Part shown: in pieces, positions 42,464 through 51,280 of the stretch | How the letters are laid out: every line of letters begins with the position of its first letter | Position numbering within the stretch: position 1 is the first letter of the stretch | DNA from: Dryocola sp051297175 | GTDB lineage: Bacteria; Pseudomonadota; Gammaproteobacteria; Enterobacterales; Enterobacteriaceae | DNA length: 64,000 bases | NCBI RefSeq assembly: GCF_051297175.1 | Contig: NZ_JBINNY010000001.1 | Coordinates: forward strand, 3,658,001 to 3,722,000 | Direction of reading: 5' to 3' | Position numbers and translations under genes: made by a program | The notes under the pieces: model-generated | The model's database searches: none | The model's input: only the letters and a program-made list of their open reading frames with translations | Told to the model about the DNA's origin: nothing

Positions 42464-44569
42464 TTAGTGCGCGCTCTTCGCCTGCGCCACGATATCCTCG
42501 TAGTTCTCCGGCATCTTCTCGTACGGCGTTTCGTTGGCAGTTGGCCTGTCTGACTTCAGCGCCTTCAGCGCCGTTTTAATCGAGAACAGGCCCAGCACGA
42601 CGACCACCACCATGAAGAAGATGGTCAGACCGGCGTCCAGACGGTTGTTAAACACCAGCTGCGCAAGCTGCGACTGGGTGTACTGCGCCGGGATGTTGCC
42701 GCTGTCAATCATCGCCTGGAACTTGTTGGCGATGGCGAGGAAGCCGACCTTGGTATCCGGGCTGAACGCTTTCTGCCAGCCCGCCGTCAGGGTACAAATC
42801 AGCAGCCAGGCCGTTGGCAGCAGCGCCACCCAGGCGTATTTCTGCTTCTTCATCTTGAACAGCACCACCGCGCAGAGCATCAGCGCCATGCCCGCCAGCA
42901 TCTGATTGGCGATGCCGAACAGCGGCCACAGGGTGTTGATGCCGCCGAGCGGGTCAACCACGCCCTGATGCAGGAAGTAGCCCCACGCCAGCACGCAAAG
43001 CGCGGTCGCCAGCAGGTTGGCGGGCAGCGAGTCGGTTCTCTTCAGCCCCGGCGAGATAACGCCCAGCAGGTCTTGCAGCATAAAGCGCGCCGCACGCGTG
43101 CCCGCGTCCACCGCCGTCAGAATAAACAGCGCTTCGAACAGGATCGCAAAGTGATACCAGAACGAGACGTCCATCAGGCCGCCCAGCGCGCCGTGGAGGA
43201 TGTAGGCCATGCCCACCGCCAGCGTCGGCGCGCCGCCCGCGCGGGAAATAATGCTCTGCTCGCCCACCTCGTTGGCGATGTTGGTGAGGGTTTCCGGCGT
43301 GATCTGGAAGCCCCAGCTGCTGACCACGCTTGCCGCTGACGCCACCACGTCGGTGGTGCCCGCAGGAGCCAGCACCGCCATCGGGCTGTTCATCGCGAAG
43401 TAAACGCCTGGGTCAATCACGCAGGCCGCCACCAGCGCCATGATTGCCACAAACGACTCCATCAGCATGCCGCCGTAGCCGATAAAGCAGGCCTGGTTTT
43501 CGTTAGCCAGCATTTTCGGCGTGGTGCCGGAGGCGATCAGCGCGTGGAAGCCGGACACCGCGCCGCAGGCGATGGTGATAAACAGGAACGGGAACAGGTC
43601 GCCGCTCCACACCGGCCCGGTGCCGTCGATAAACTTGGTCAGCGACGGCATTTGCAGCGTTGGGCGCATGATCAGGATGCCGATCGCCAGCCCGATGATG
43701 GTGCCGATTTTCAGGAAGGTTGAGAGGTAGTCGCGCGGTGCCAGCAGCAGCCAGACCGGCAGCACGGCGGCCACAAAGCCGTAGCCCACCAGAATCCACG
43801 TCAGCTGAACGCCGGTATAGTCAAAGTACGGTGCCCAGGTTTCGCTCTGCGCCACCCAGCCGCCGGAAATAATGGCGAAGATCAGGAACACCAGGCCGAT
43901 AATCGATACTTCGCCGATGCGCCCAGGGCGCAGATAGCGAATGTAAACGCCCATAAACAGCGCCAGCGGAATGGTGAACGCCACGGTGTAGGTGCCCCAC
44001 GGGCTGTGGGTCAGCGCTTTCACCACGATCATCGCCAGCACGGCGAGGATAATCACCATAATCATAAAGCAGGCGATCAGCGCGATAACGCCCGCCGTAT
44101 TGCCCATCTCCTCTTTCACCAGCTCGCCGAGCGAACGCCCGTCGCGGCGGGTGGAGACAAACAGCACCATAAAGTCCTGCACCGCCCCGGCCAGCACCAC
44201 GCCCGCCAGCAGCCACAGCATGCCCGGCAGGTAGCCCATCTGCGCGGCAAGCACCGGGCCGACCAGCGGCCCCGCCCCGGCAATCGCGGCAAAATGGTGA
44301 CCGAACAGCACTTTTTTGTCGGTCGGCACGTAGTCCAGCCCGTCGTTATGGCGCACGGCGGGCGTCATGCGGGTGGCGTCGACGGTTAAAACCCGTTTAG
44401 CGATAAACAGGCCGTAGTAGCGGTAGGCGATGAGATAAACGCAGACCGATGCCACCACGATCCACAGCGCGTTGATCTGTTCGCCCCGGTTGAGCGCGAT
44501 GTAGCCGAGCGCGAACGCCCCGACGACCGCAAGCACAGCCCAAATGAGGTGTTTCCCTGGATTGTTCAT
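42464..44569 (-). CDS. cstA: CstA carbon-starvation pyruvate/peptide transporter
   Basis: The 701-residue inner-membrane protein matches E. coli CstA (701) with about 16-18 helices. Start region NPGKHLIWAVLAVVGAFALG, signature VPTDKKVLFGHHFAAIAGAG and the ending EDIVAQAKSAH all fit. It imports pyruvate and peptides during carbon starvation, normally under CRP control. It lies next to entH as in E. coli. The upstream region (44570-44758) holds no gene. Confidence 0.96.
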   Translation of the reverse strand: MNNPGKHLIWAVLAVVGAFALGYIALNRGEQINALWIVVASVCVYLIAYRYYGLFIAKRVLTVDATRMTPAVRHNDGLDYVPTDKKVLFGHHFAAIAGAGPLVGPVLAAQMGYLPGMLWLLAGVVLAGAVQDFMVLFVSTRRDGRSLGELVKEEMGNTAGVIALIACFMIMVIILAVLAMIVVKALTHSPWGTYTVAFTIPLALFMGVYIRYLRPGRIGEVSIIGLVFLIFAIISGGWVAQSETWAPYFDYTGVQLTWILVGYGFVAAVLPVWLLLAPRDYLSTFLKIGTIIGLAIGILIMRPTLQMPSLTKFIDGTGPVWSGDLFPFLFITIACGAVSGFHALIASGTTPKMLANENQACFIGYGGMLMESFVAIMALVAACVIDPGVYFAMNSPMAVLAPAGTTDVVASAASVVSSWGFQITPETLTNIANEVGEQSIISRAGGAPTLAVGMAYILHGALGGLMDVSFWYHFAILFEALFILTAVDAGTRAARFMLQDLLGVISPGLKRTDSLPANLLATALCVLAWGYFLHQGVVDPLGGINTLWPLFGIANQMLAGMALMLCAVVLFKMKKQKYAWVALLPTAWLLICTLTAGWQKAFSPDTKVGFLAIANKFQAMIDSGNIPAQYTQSQLAQLVFNNRLDAGLTIFFMVVVVVLGLFSIKTALKALKSDRPTANETPYEKMPENYEDIVAQAKSAH

Positions 44570-44758
44570 AGTTGTTTTCCGTTTGTCAGGCCAGAAGCAG
44601 GAGGTGTTACATTTTGTTTCTAGAACAAACGGTTGGATTTAACAACTGCGGGACGGAGGATTAGCGCTGTTTGACCGGGTCTTTACATCAGCTTGTTAAC
44701 GGGATCACTTTGTCATGTAAATATGCGGTAACGGATTGGTGTGGATTTGAGGGGATAT

Positions 44759-45112
44759 GTCGGATGGCGCTGCGCTTATCCGACCTACGGGGAAATGCGG
44801 TTTGGGTGGAGATCGTCGCCTGGCGCTGCGCTTATCCGACCTACGGGGAAATACGGTTTGGGTGGAGATCGTCGGATGGCGCTGCGCTTATCCGACCTAC
44901 GGGGGAATGCGGCTTGGGCGGATATGTCGGATGGCGCTGCGCTTATCCGACCTACGGGGAAATGCGGCTTGGGCGGATATGTCGGATGGCGCTGCGCTTA
45001 TCCGACCTACGGGGAAATGCGGCTTGGGTGGATATGTCGGATGGCGCTGGCGCTTATCCGACCTACGAAGCGTGAAGTTGTAGGGTGGATAAGCGCAAGC
45101 GCCATCCACCAC
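44759..45112. repeat. six tandem 55-56-bp REP/BIME units between cstA and entH
   Basis: Copies starting GTCGGATGGCGCTGCGCTTA+TCCGACCTACG begin at 44759, 44815, 44871, 44926, 44981 and 45036. A final inverted unit is GTAGGGTGGATAAGCGCAAG+CGCCATCCACC (45080-45110). The spacing is 56, 56, 55, 55, 55 bp. Long open frames here are a by-product of the repeat, not genes. The ~545-bp gap otherwise holds the cstA upstream region. Confidence 0.92.
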
Positions 45113-45117
45113 AAAGG

Positions 45118-45534
45118 CTACCCTAACGTCATCGTCGTTAACCGGCTCGTGCAGCACCGCTTGCCGCGCGCGTCGAAAATGGCGATCTCCCAGACCTGGG
45201 AAGATTTGCTCAGGTGCAGCGGTTTGCACACGCCGCGCACCGTGCCGGAGGCGACCGCGCGGTGGTGGCTGGCGCTGATTTCCGTGCCCACCACGCACTG
45301 CCCTTCTACCGTAGTCAGGTAGCCCGCCATCGACCCCAGCGTTTCCGCAAGCGCCGCAGACGCGCCGCCGTGCAGCAGGCCGAACGGCTGATGGGTGCGT
45401 TCATCCACCGGCATTTCCGCTTCGAGGCTATCGTCGTCGATGCGCGTAAAGGTGATGCCAAGCCGCGCCACCATGGTCTTTTCGCCCATGCGGTTAAGCT
45501 CGTCGAGGCCGACGTCGCGTTTCCAGATGCTCAT
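45118..45534 (-). CDS. entH: EntH proofreading thioesterase of enterobactin synthesis
   Basis: The start is the ATG at 45532-45534, giving 138 residues as in E. coli EntH (137); the frame upstream overlaps entA. Hotdog-fold thioesterase with HQPFGLLHGGASAALAETLGS, whose Glu/His loop is catalytic, ending in VGTEISASHHR and RCCTSRL. It frees EntB carrier protein from wrongly attached acyl groups. Last gene of entCEBAH. Confidence 0.95.
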   Translation of the reverse strand: MSIWKRDVGLDELNRMGEKTMVARLGITFTRIDDDSLEAEMPVDERTHQPFGLLHGGASAALAETLGSMAGYLTTVEGQCVVGTEISASHHRAVASGTVRGVCKPLHLSKSSQVWEIAIFDARGKRCCTSRLTTMTLG

Positions 45535-45535
45535 G

Positions 45536-46288
45536 TCAGGCTCCCAACGTCGAGCCGCCGTCAATCACGATATCCTGCAGGGTGACGTGGCTGGCGTGGT
45601 TCGAGGCGAGGAACAAGATCGCGCTGGCGATCTCCTGCGGACGGGCGATTTTGCCCAGCGGGATGCCCGTTTTGAACTGCTCCGGGAAGCCCTTAATGCG
45701 CAGCTGCTCGGCGTCCGGGCTTTTCCACAGCGTGCGCTGCATGTCGGTATCGGTGGAACCGGGCGACACGATGTTGGCGCGCACGCCGAACGGGGCCAGC
45801 TCAAGGGCAACGGTCGTCGCCAGGCTTTTTAACGCGGCTTTCGACGCGCCGTAGGCGGACATGCCGGTGCGCGGAGCGTGCGCGGCGTCGGAGGCGACGG
45901 TCACAATCGCCCCGCTGCGCTGCTCGCGAAACTGCCCCATGGTAGCGCGGAACATATTAAACGCGCCGCCGACGTTGACGGCAAAGGTGTCCTGCCAGTC
46001 CTTCAGCGCCAGCTCGTCGGTTGCGCCCATGCGCAGAATGCCCGCCGCGTTGACCAGCACGTCAAGCTTCGGCGCAGCGGCCAGCAGGCGCCTCGCAACG
46101 TTCGCCACCTGGTCGGCATCCGCAACGTCCAGCTCTTGGGTGGTAAACGGATAATCTTCCAGCGGGAAGGCCAGGTCGAAGCCGACGACCGTCGCCCCCG
46201 CCTCGCAAAACGCCAGCGCGGTGTGGTAGCCAATACCCTTACCCGCGCCGGTTATCCAGACCTGCTTACCGCTAAAATCGATGTTCAT
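45536..46288 (-). CDS. entA: 2,3-dihydro-2,3-dihydroxybenzoate dehydrogenase
   Basis: The 250-residue short-chain dehydrogenase starts at the ATG at 46286-46288, overlapping the entB stop by 4 nt. NAD-binding TGAGKGIGYHTALAF, NAAGILRMGA and catalytic SDAAH...YGASKAALKSLA (Tyr, Lys) are present. The end DIVIDGGSTLGA is typical. It oxidises 2,3-dihydro-DHB to 2,3-dihydroxybenzoate. Confidence 0.95.
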   Translation of the reverse strand: MNIDFSGKQVWITGAGKGIGYHTALAFCEAGATVVGFDLAFPLEDYPFTTQELDVADADQVANVARRLLAAAPKLDVLVNAAGILRMGATDELALKDWQDTFAVNVGGAFNMFRATMGQFREQRSGAIVTVASDAAHAPRTGMSAYGASKAALKSLATTVALELAPFGVRANIVSPGSTDTDMQRTLWKSPDAEQLRIKGFPEQFKTGIPLGKIARPQEIASAILFLASNHASHVTLQDIVIDGGSTLGA

Positions 46289-47145
46289 GCCTGCGGCTCC
46301 CTGGACAGCAGCGCCCACCAGGCGTCGATGGTCGGGTTTTTCGCCAGCATCACGAAGTCGATATCGGCGTGGATTTTGCGCCATTTTGCCGCCAGCGCCA
46401 TCATGCGCACCGAATCCAGGCCGTAATCAATCAGGTTTTCGTCGTCTTCCGGAATGTCGGACTCGTCCAGCAGCGGTAAAACCAGCTCGCGCAGCTGCTC
46501 TTTGCTCTGCGGCGCGGCTTCCGGCAGCAGGTCGCGGGTCATCACCACGCGCCCGGAGCGGCCCGCGGTGTATTTCAGCGCCATCATGTGCTCTTCACGG
46601 CTGAAGTCCGCCAGCGCGTCGGCGACCATAAACGGCTTGATGTCGCGCATGAACGCGTCGGTGGCGGTGGTCATGCAGCCGATGTGCGCGTAAACGCCGC
46701 AGATAATCAGCTGGTTACGCCCGGTTTCCTTCAGGCTTTGCTCCAGCGGCGAACGGATGAACGCGCTGTAGCGCCATTTGGTCAGCACGGTGTCGTGCTC
46801 GTCCGGGGCCAGGGCTGCGACAACCTTCTGCCGCTCCGGGTGTTTGTTCAGGCCCGGTCCCCACATGTCGTTTAGCAGGGCGCGGTCTTCGTCGCTCTGG
46901 TTGTTCGGCTGCGCGGTGTAGTAAACCGGGATGCCGTTGGCCTTGCAGTACGCGCGCAGGGCGGCAATGTTGTCGATGACCTGCTGAATCATCGGGCAGT
47001 TATCGCCCCAGAAATCGATGAAATATTCCTGCATGTCATGAATTAGCAGCGCAGCGCGTTCCGGCTCAAAGGCCCACTGCACCTTGCTTTCCGGGATGTC
47101 GGCAGCCGTCGGTAAGCTGTATGCGTTCAGTTTTGGAATAGCCAT
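46285..47145 (-). CDS. entB: isochorismatase / aryl carrier protein EntB
   Basis: The 286-residue bifunctional protein has an isochorismatase domain (about 1-205; ALLIHDMQEYFIDFWG, LIICGVYAHIGCMTTATDAF). A C-terminal aryl-carrier domain carries the phosphopantetheine Ser in DYGLDSVRMM (about residue 246). It makes 2,3-dihydro-DHB and later carries activated DHB to EntF. Starts 14 nt after entE. Confidence 0.96.
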   Translation of the reverse strand: MAIPKLNAYSLPTAADIPESKVQWAFEPERAALLIHDMQEYFIDFWGDNCPMIQQVIDNIAALRAYCKANGIPVYYTAQPNNQSDEDRALLNDMWGPGLNKHPERQKVVAALAPDEHDTVLTKWRYSAFIRSPLEQSLKETGRNQLIICGVYAHIGCMTTATDAFMRDIKPFMVADALADFSREEHMMALKYTAGRSGRVVMTRDLLPEAAPQSKEQLRELVLPLLDESDIPEDDENLIDYGLDSVRMMALAAKWRKIHADIDFVMLAKNPTIDAWWALLSREPQA

Positions 47146-47159
47146 AATCTCTCCGTCAA

Positions 47160-48776
47160 TCAGGAAGCCAGCTGCTTTTGGGCAATCAGCTGGCGCAAAC
47201 GTTTTTTGTCCACTTTCCCCACCGGCGTGAGCGGCAGGCTTTCAACAATTTCGATACGGTCCGGCAGTTTGAAATCCGCGATGCCCAGCTCGCGCAGGTA
47301 GCGGCGAATTTCCACGGCGCGGAACGGGCGGCTGCCGACGATAAACGCGCAGCTTTTCTCGCCCAGCAGGCTGTCTTCCATGGAGACAAGCGCGGCGTGG
47401 ACGATCTCTTCATGGCGCAGCAGCAGGTTTTCGATCTCTTCGGCGGCGATCTTCTCGCCGCCGCGGTTGATCTGATCTTTTTCACGGCCCTGCACGGTGA
47501 TGTAGCCGTCTTCGGCAATGGAAATCAGATCGCCCGACGCGTAAAAACCGTTGGCGTCAAAGGCCTGGGCGTTGTGCTCCGGGCTGCGGTAGTAGCCGCG
47601 GAAGGTGTACGGGCCGCGCGTCATCAGGCGGCCCACTTCGCCGCGCGGGAGCGGGTTGCCGTGCTCGTCGGCGACCCAAACTTCGTCGTCCGGGCACATC
47701 GGCGTGCCCTGAGTTTTGAAGATATGGTCGTTGTCGTCGTCCAGGCGCGTGTAGTTCACCAGGCCTTCCGCCATGCCAAACACCTGCTGAAGCTGGCAGC
47801 CAATCTCCGCCGGAATGCGCGCCGCCAGCGCTTCGCTTAAGCGCGCGCCGCCAACCTGCAACAGCGTCAACGACGCAAGCGAGGCGTTGCTGCCCCACTC
47901 CCCGATGGCCTGTAGCCAGAGGCTGACGGCGGGCGGCACCAGCGCGGTTACGTTGATGCGGTGGCGTTCGATAAGCGGGAAGCACAGCGTGGCGCTCGGG
48001 TCATTCGCCAGCACCACGCGTCCGCCGCCGTAGAACGCGCCGAGCGATCCCGGCGAGCTTAACGCGTAGTTGTGCGCGGCGGGAATTGCGCATAAAAAGC
48101 GGGTATCTGCATCGAACCGGCAGATTTCTACGCTGCGGCGGATGCTGTAATAGTAGTCGTTGTGGGTGCGCGGGATGAGCTTCGGCGTGCCGGTACTGCC
48201 GCCGGAAAGCTGGAAGAACGCCACTTCGTCGGCGGCGCTTGGCGTGGCGACGAAGTTATCTTCCGGCTCGTTGATAAAAGCGGTGAGCGAGCGGTCGCGC
48301 TCGTTTTCGTTGAGCAGCACCGCCATGCGCAGCGAAGGGTTCTGTCGGCACAGGCTTTCCAGAAAGTCGTCGTGGGCAAACAGGCCGTGCTTGCGGTCGG
48401 CGATCAGCACCACCGGCTCGATCTGCTTCGCGTAGGCCTCAAGCTCGGTGCGCTGGTGGCTGAAAAGCGCGTTGACGGGCGCGACGCCAATCTTCAGCAG
48501 CGCGAACAGCGTGATGTACAGTTCGGCCACGTTGCCCAGCTGCACCAGCGCGGTTTCGCCGGTGCGCAGGCCGCGGCGCTGCAGCGCCGAAGCGAGGCGC
48601 GTTGCCGCCTGCTCCAGGTCGCGATAGCTAAAATGACGCTCGCCTTCGACGAGCGCGATGGCGTCGTTGTTGACGTGTCGGGTCAGGATGTCCGTGAGCG
48701 GCAGGTCGGCCCAGTAGCCCTTTTCGCGGTAGCGTGCGGCCAGATCCTCCGGCCAGCGGGTAAATTCAATCGCCAT
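47160..48776 (-). CDS. entE: 2,3-dihydroxybenzoate-AMP ligase
   Basis: The 538-residue ANL-family adenylating enzyme matches E. coli EntE (536). Core motifs are FQLSGGSTGTPKLIPRTHND (P-loop), the aromatic-acid pocket IPAAHNYALSSPGSLG, GMAEGLVNYTRLDD and the C-terminal lysine in LTPVGKVDKKRLRQL. It activates DHB with ATP and loads it on EntB. Its ATG immediately follows the entC stop. Confidence 0.96.
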   Translation of the reverse strand: MAIEFTRWPEDLAARYREKGYWADLPLTDILTRHVNNDAIALVEGERHFSYRDLEQAATRLASALQRRGLRTGETALVQLGNVAELYITLFALLKIGVAPVNALFSHQRTELEAYAKQIEPVVLIADRKHGLFAHDDFLESLCRQNPSLRMAVLLNENERDRSLTAFINEPEDNFVATPSAADEVAFFQLSGGSTGTPKLIPRTHNDYYYSIRRSVEICRFDADTRFLCAIPAAHNYALSSPGSLGAFYGGGRVVLANDPSATLCFPLIERHRINVTALVPPAVSLWLQAIGEWGSNASLASLTLLQVGGARLSEALAARIPAEIGCQLQQVFGMAEGLVNYTRLDDDNDHIFKTQGTPMCPDDEVWVADEHGNPLPRGEVGRLMTRGPYTFRGYYRSPEHNAQAFDANGFYASGDLISIAEDGYITVQGREKDQINRGGEKIAAEEIENLLLRHEEIVHAALVSMEDSLLGEKSCAFIVGSRPFRAVEIRRYLRELGIADFKLPDRIEIVESLPLTPVGKVDKKRLRQLIAQKQLAS

Positions 48777-49958
48777 TTAGTTCAGTCCGAGTACGTTAAG
48801 CATGGTGGAAAGTTTTACGCCGGTTTCGCGCCACTCCGATTCCGGTGACGACGCGGGAACGATGCCCGCTCCGGCAAACAGGCGCACCCGTTTGCCCGCC
48901 ACGCGCGCGCAGCGGATGGTGACCACCCATTCGCCGTTGCCTTCATCATCGCACCAGCCGACGATGCCGCCGAACAGCTCGCGGTCGAACGGCTCCAGCT
49001 CGGCAATCAGCCGCTGTGCGACGTCGTGCGGAAAGCCGCTCAGCGCCGGGGTTGGGTGCAGCAGGCAGGCAAGCGAGAGCGCGCTGTCTTTACCGTTTTT
49101 CACTTCGCCGTCGATCGGCGTGGCGAGGTGCCAGAGCGTCGGTGTGGTAATCAGCTCCGGCTTGTCCGGCACCGCCAGATAGCGGCTGCGCGGCTGGAGA
49201 ACCGTCTTCATAGCGCTGGTGACGAGGCCGTGTTCGTGGCGGTCTTTGGCGGAGTTCATCAGCGCTTCGCCAATCGCTTTGTCCTTTGCCGCGTCCTGCC
49301 TGTCGCGACGGGCGGAACCCGCCAGCGGCAGCGAGCTGAAGCCGTCGCCGTTTTTACGCAGCAGCAGCTCCGGGCTTGCGCCCATCAGCGAGCCGCCGTC
49401 GGGCAGCGGGACGTGGAAGTTAAAGCTGGCGGGGTTCTGGGCAATCAGGCGGTTTAACAGCGCGTCGATATCCACGGCCGCGTCGGTTTCGATGTCGATC
49501 AGGCGCGACAGCACAACTTTGTCGATATCCGGCCGGCTGGTGGCTTTCGCGGCGTGTGCCACCATCGCCATAAATTTTTCCTGCTCGGGGATAGCTCTGC
49601 GGGCGGCAATGCCCGGCTGCGTCGCCGCTTTGTGCTGGCTCGCTTCCTGCAGGCGCTGCGGGCGGGAAAACGTCTGCCAGCTTTCGGGAATAAACAGCGC
49701 CGACGGCAGGCTTGGGTCGAACGGGATCGCACCGACCACGACGGGCTTTTCTATGCCCTGCTTTCTGGCGCGGTCAAAGGCATCGCGCAGCTGGGTTTGC
49801 AAATTGCCGTGAATGTTTGCACCATCAACGGCCGGGCAGTCAAGACGCGCAAAGCAGCCTCTGGTGGCGAAACTCCGATAAGGAGACATAAAGAAAAAGC
49901 TATCCTCACAATGGGTTAGCCGCTTTTTCTCTGTTTCCTCTGCCAGTAACGTATCCAT
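48777..49958 (-). CDS. entC: isochorismate synthase
   Basis: The 393-residue protein matches E. coli EntC (391), of the chorismate-using (MST) fold. Conserved segments are PLPDGGSLMGASPELLLRK, PLAGSARRDRQDAAKD, LLHPTPALSGFPHDVAQRLI and FDRELFGGIVGWCDD. It starts the enterobactin pathway from chorismate. GGAGGACGC precedes the start. First gene of entCEBAH, behind a Fur box at 49991. Confidence 0.96.
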   Translation of the reverse strand: MDTLLAEETEKKRLTHCEDSFFFMSPYRSFATRGCFARLDCPAVDGANIHGNLQTQLRDAFDRARKQGIEKPVVVGAIPFDPSLPSALFIPESWQTFSRPQRLQEASQHKAATQPGIAARRAIPEQEKFMAMVAHAAKATSRPDIDKVVLSRLIDIETDAAVDIDALLNRLIAQNPASFNFHVPLPDGGSLMGASPELLLRKNGDGFSSLPLAGSARRDRQDAAKDKAIGEALMNSAKDRHEHGLVTSAMKTVLQPRSRYLAVPDKPELITTPTLWHLATPIDGEVKNGKDSALSLACLLHPTPALSGFPHDVAQRLIAELEPFDRELFGGIVGWCDDEGNGEWVVTIRCARVAGKRVRLFAGAGIVPASSPESEWRETGVKLSTMLNVLGLN

Positions 49959-49990
49959 GCGTCCTCCGTTAAAAAATGATAAAGGATATT

Positions 49991-50009
49991 AATAATAATT
50001 ATCATTTGT
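49991..50009. promoter_or_regulatory. Fur box in the divergent entC-fepB region
   Basis: AATAATAATTATCATTTGT (plus strand) matches the 19-bp Fur consensus at about 14 of 19 positions on the minus strand. It is 33 bp upstream of entC and would repress entCEBAH, and perhaps fepB, when iron is plentiful. Confidence 0.8.
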
Positions 50010-50077
50010 ATTTCGGGCTGGTAACCTAAAGAGAAACGTTCGCGCTGTCAACATTTGTGCCGCAGCGACTTGACGAG

Positions 50078-50208
50078 TCGGATAGCGGCCTGCGCTTATC
50101 CGACCTACGCCATACCGGTTTTGTAGGGTGGAAAAGCGTAAGCGCCATCCACCATAAGCGCCCGACTTCAACAATTTTGTAGGGTGGATAAGCGCAGCGC
50201 CATCCACC
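50078..50208. repeat. REP units in the fepB leader
   Basis: Three units occur: TAGCGGCCTGCGCTTATCCG+ACCTAC, then GTAGGGTGGAAAAGCGTAAG+CGCCATCCACC, then GTAGGGTGGATAAGCGCAGC+GCCATCCACC. They lie between the Fur box and the fepB start, so the fepB message probably begins upstream of or within them. Confidence 0.8.
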
Positions 50209-50240
50209 TTTAGCGTTCAACTTCAACAGGATGTCACCCC

Positions 50241-51185
50241 GTGAAAATCAGATTTTCCGCACTTCTTCTTCTCGGTCTTTGCAGCCTTGCCCACGCCGCC
50301 GACTGGCCGCGCCAGGTCACCGACAGCCGCGGCACCCACACGCTTGAGCAGGCTCCGCAGCGCATCGTTTCCACAAGCGTAACGCTTACCGGCTCGCTGC
50401 TGGCCATCGATGCGCCGGTCGTTGCCAGCGGCGCAACGACGCCGGGTAACCGCGTGGCGGACGAGCAGGGCTATATGCGCCAGTGGGGGAAAATCGCCCA
50501 GGAACGCAAAATTCAGCGCCTGTACATCGGCGAGCCGAGCGCCGAGGCCGTGGCCGCGCAAATGCCGGATCTGATTCTTATCAGCGCAACCGGCGGCGAT
50601 TCCGCCCTCGCCCTTTACGACCAGCTTTCCGCCATCGCCCCGACGCTGGTTATCAACTACGACGACAAGAGCTGGCAGGACGTCCTCAAGCAGCTCGGCA
50701 CCATCACCGGCCAAGAAAAGCAGGCCGCAGACCGTATCACCAGCTTTGACAAGCAGCTTGCCGAAGCCAAAAAACGCATTACCCTGCCGCCGCAGCCGGT
50801 GACCGCGCTGGTTTACAGCCCGGCGTCCCGCTCCGCCAACCTGTGGACGCGCGAGTCGGCGCAGGGAAAAATGCTTGAGCAGCTGGGCTTTACGCTCGCC
50901 GCCGTGCCGCCTTCAATCCACACCAGCCAGAGCATGGGCAAACGCCACGATATCCTGCAGCTTGGCGGTGAAAACCTCGCGGCGGGCCTGAACGGCGAGA
51001 GCCTGTTCCTGTTCGCCAACGACGAGAAGGACGCCGCCGCGCTGCAAAGCAACCCGCTGCTGGCGCATCTGCCAGCGGTGAAAAATCAGCGCGTTTACCC
51101 GCTCGGCACCGAAACCTTCCGCCTTGATTACTACAGCGCGACGCAGATTCTGGCGCATATGGTGAAGATTTTTGGCGACAGGTAG
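50241..51185 (+). CDS. fepB: ferri-enterobactin periplasmic binding protein
   Basis: The 314-residue protein starts at GTG (50241), with CAGGA upstream. A signal peptide (MKIRFSALLLLGLCSLAHA) precedes a class III solute-binding fold (RIVSTSVTLTGSLLAID, GEPSAEAVAAQMPDLILISA, NQRVYPLGTETFRLDYYSA). It delivers ferri-enterobactin to FepDGC. Length is close to E. coli FepB (318). Confidence 0.95.
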   Translation: MKIRFSALLLLGLCSLAHAADWPRQVTDSRGTHTLEQAPQRIVSTSVTLTGSLLAIDAPVVASGATTPGNRVADEQGYMRQWGKIAQERKIQRLYIGEPSAEAVAAQMPDLILISATGGDSALALYDQLSAIAPTLVINYDDKSWQDVLKQLGTITGQEKQAADRITSFDKQLAEAKKRITLPPQPVTALVYSPASRSANLWTRESAQGKMLEQLGFTLAAVPPSIHTSQSMGKRHDILQLGGENLAAGLNGESLFLFANDEKDAAALQSNPLLAHLPAVKNQRVYPLGTETFRLDYYSATQILAHMVKIFGDR

Positions 51186-51195
51186 AGTTGCCGTA

Positions 51196-51275
51196 TGTCG
51201 GGTGGCGCTGCGCTTGCCCGACCTACAAATCATCCGGAGTCGTAGGTCGGGTAAGGCGTTAGCCGCCACCCGACG
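51196..51275. repeat. inverted REP pair between convergent fepB and entS
   Basis: GTCGGGTGGCGCTGCGCTTG+CCCGAC and its inverse GTCGGGTAAGGCGTTAGCCG+CCACCCGAC form a BIME between convergent stops. It probably doubles as a transcript barrier. Confidence 0.82.
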
Positions 51276-51280
51276 ATAAT

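Noticed and set aside
44671..45322. Several plus-strand open frames of 108-193 codons between cstA and entH
   Set aside because: They are translations of the tandem REP units in different frames (repeated GWRCAYPTYGEM-like text) and have no ribosome sites.
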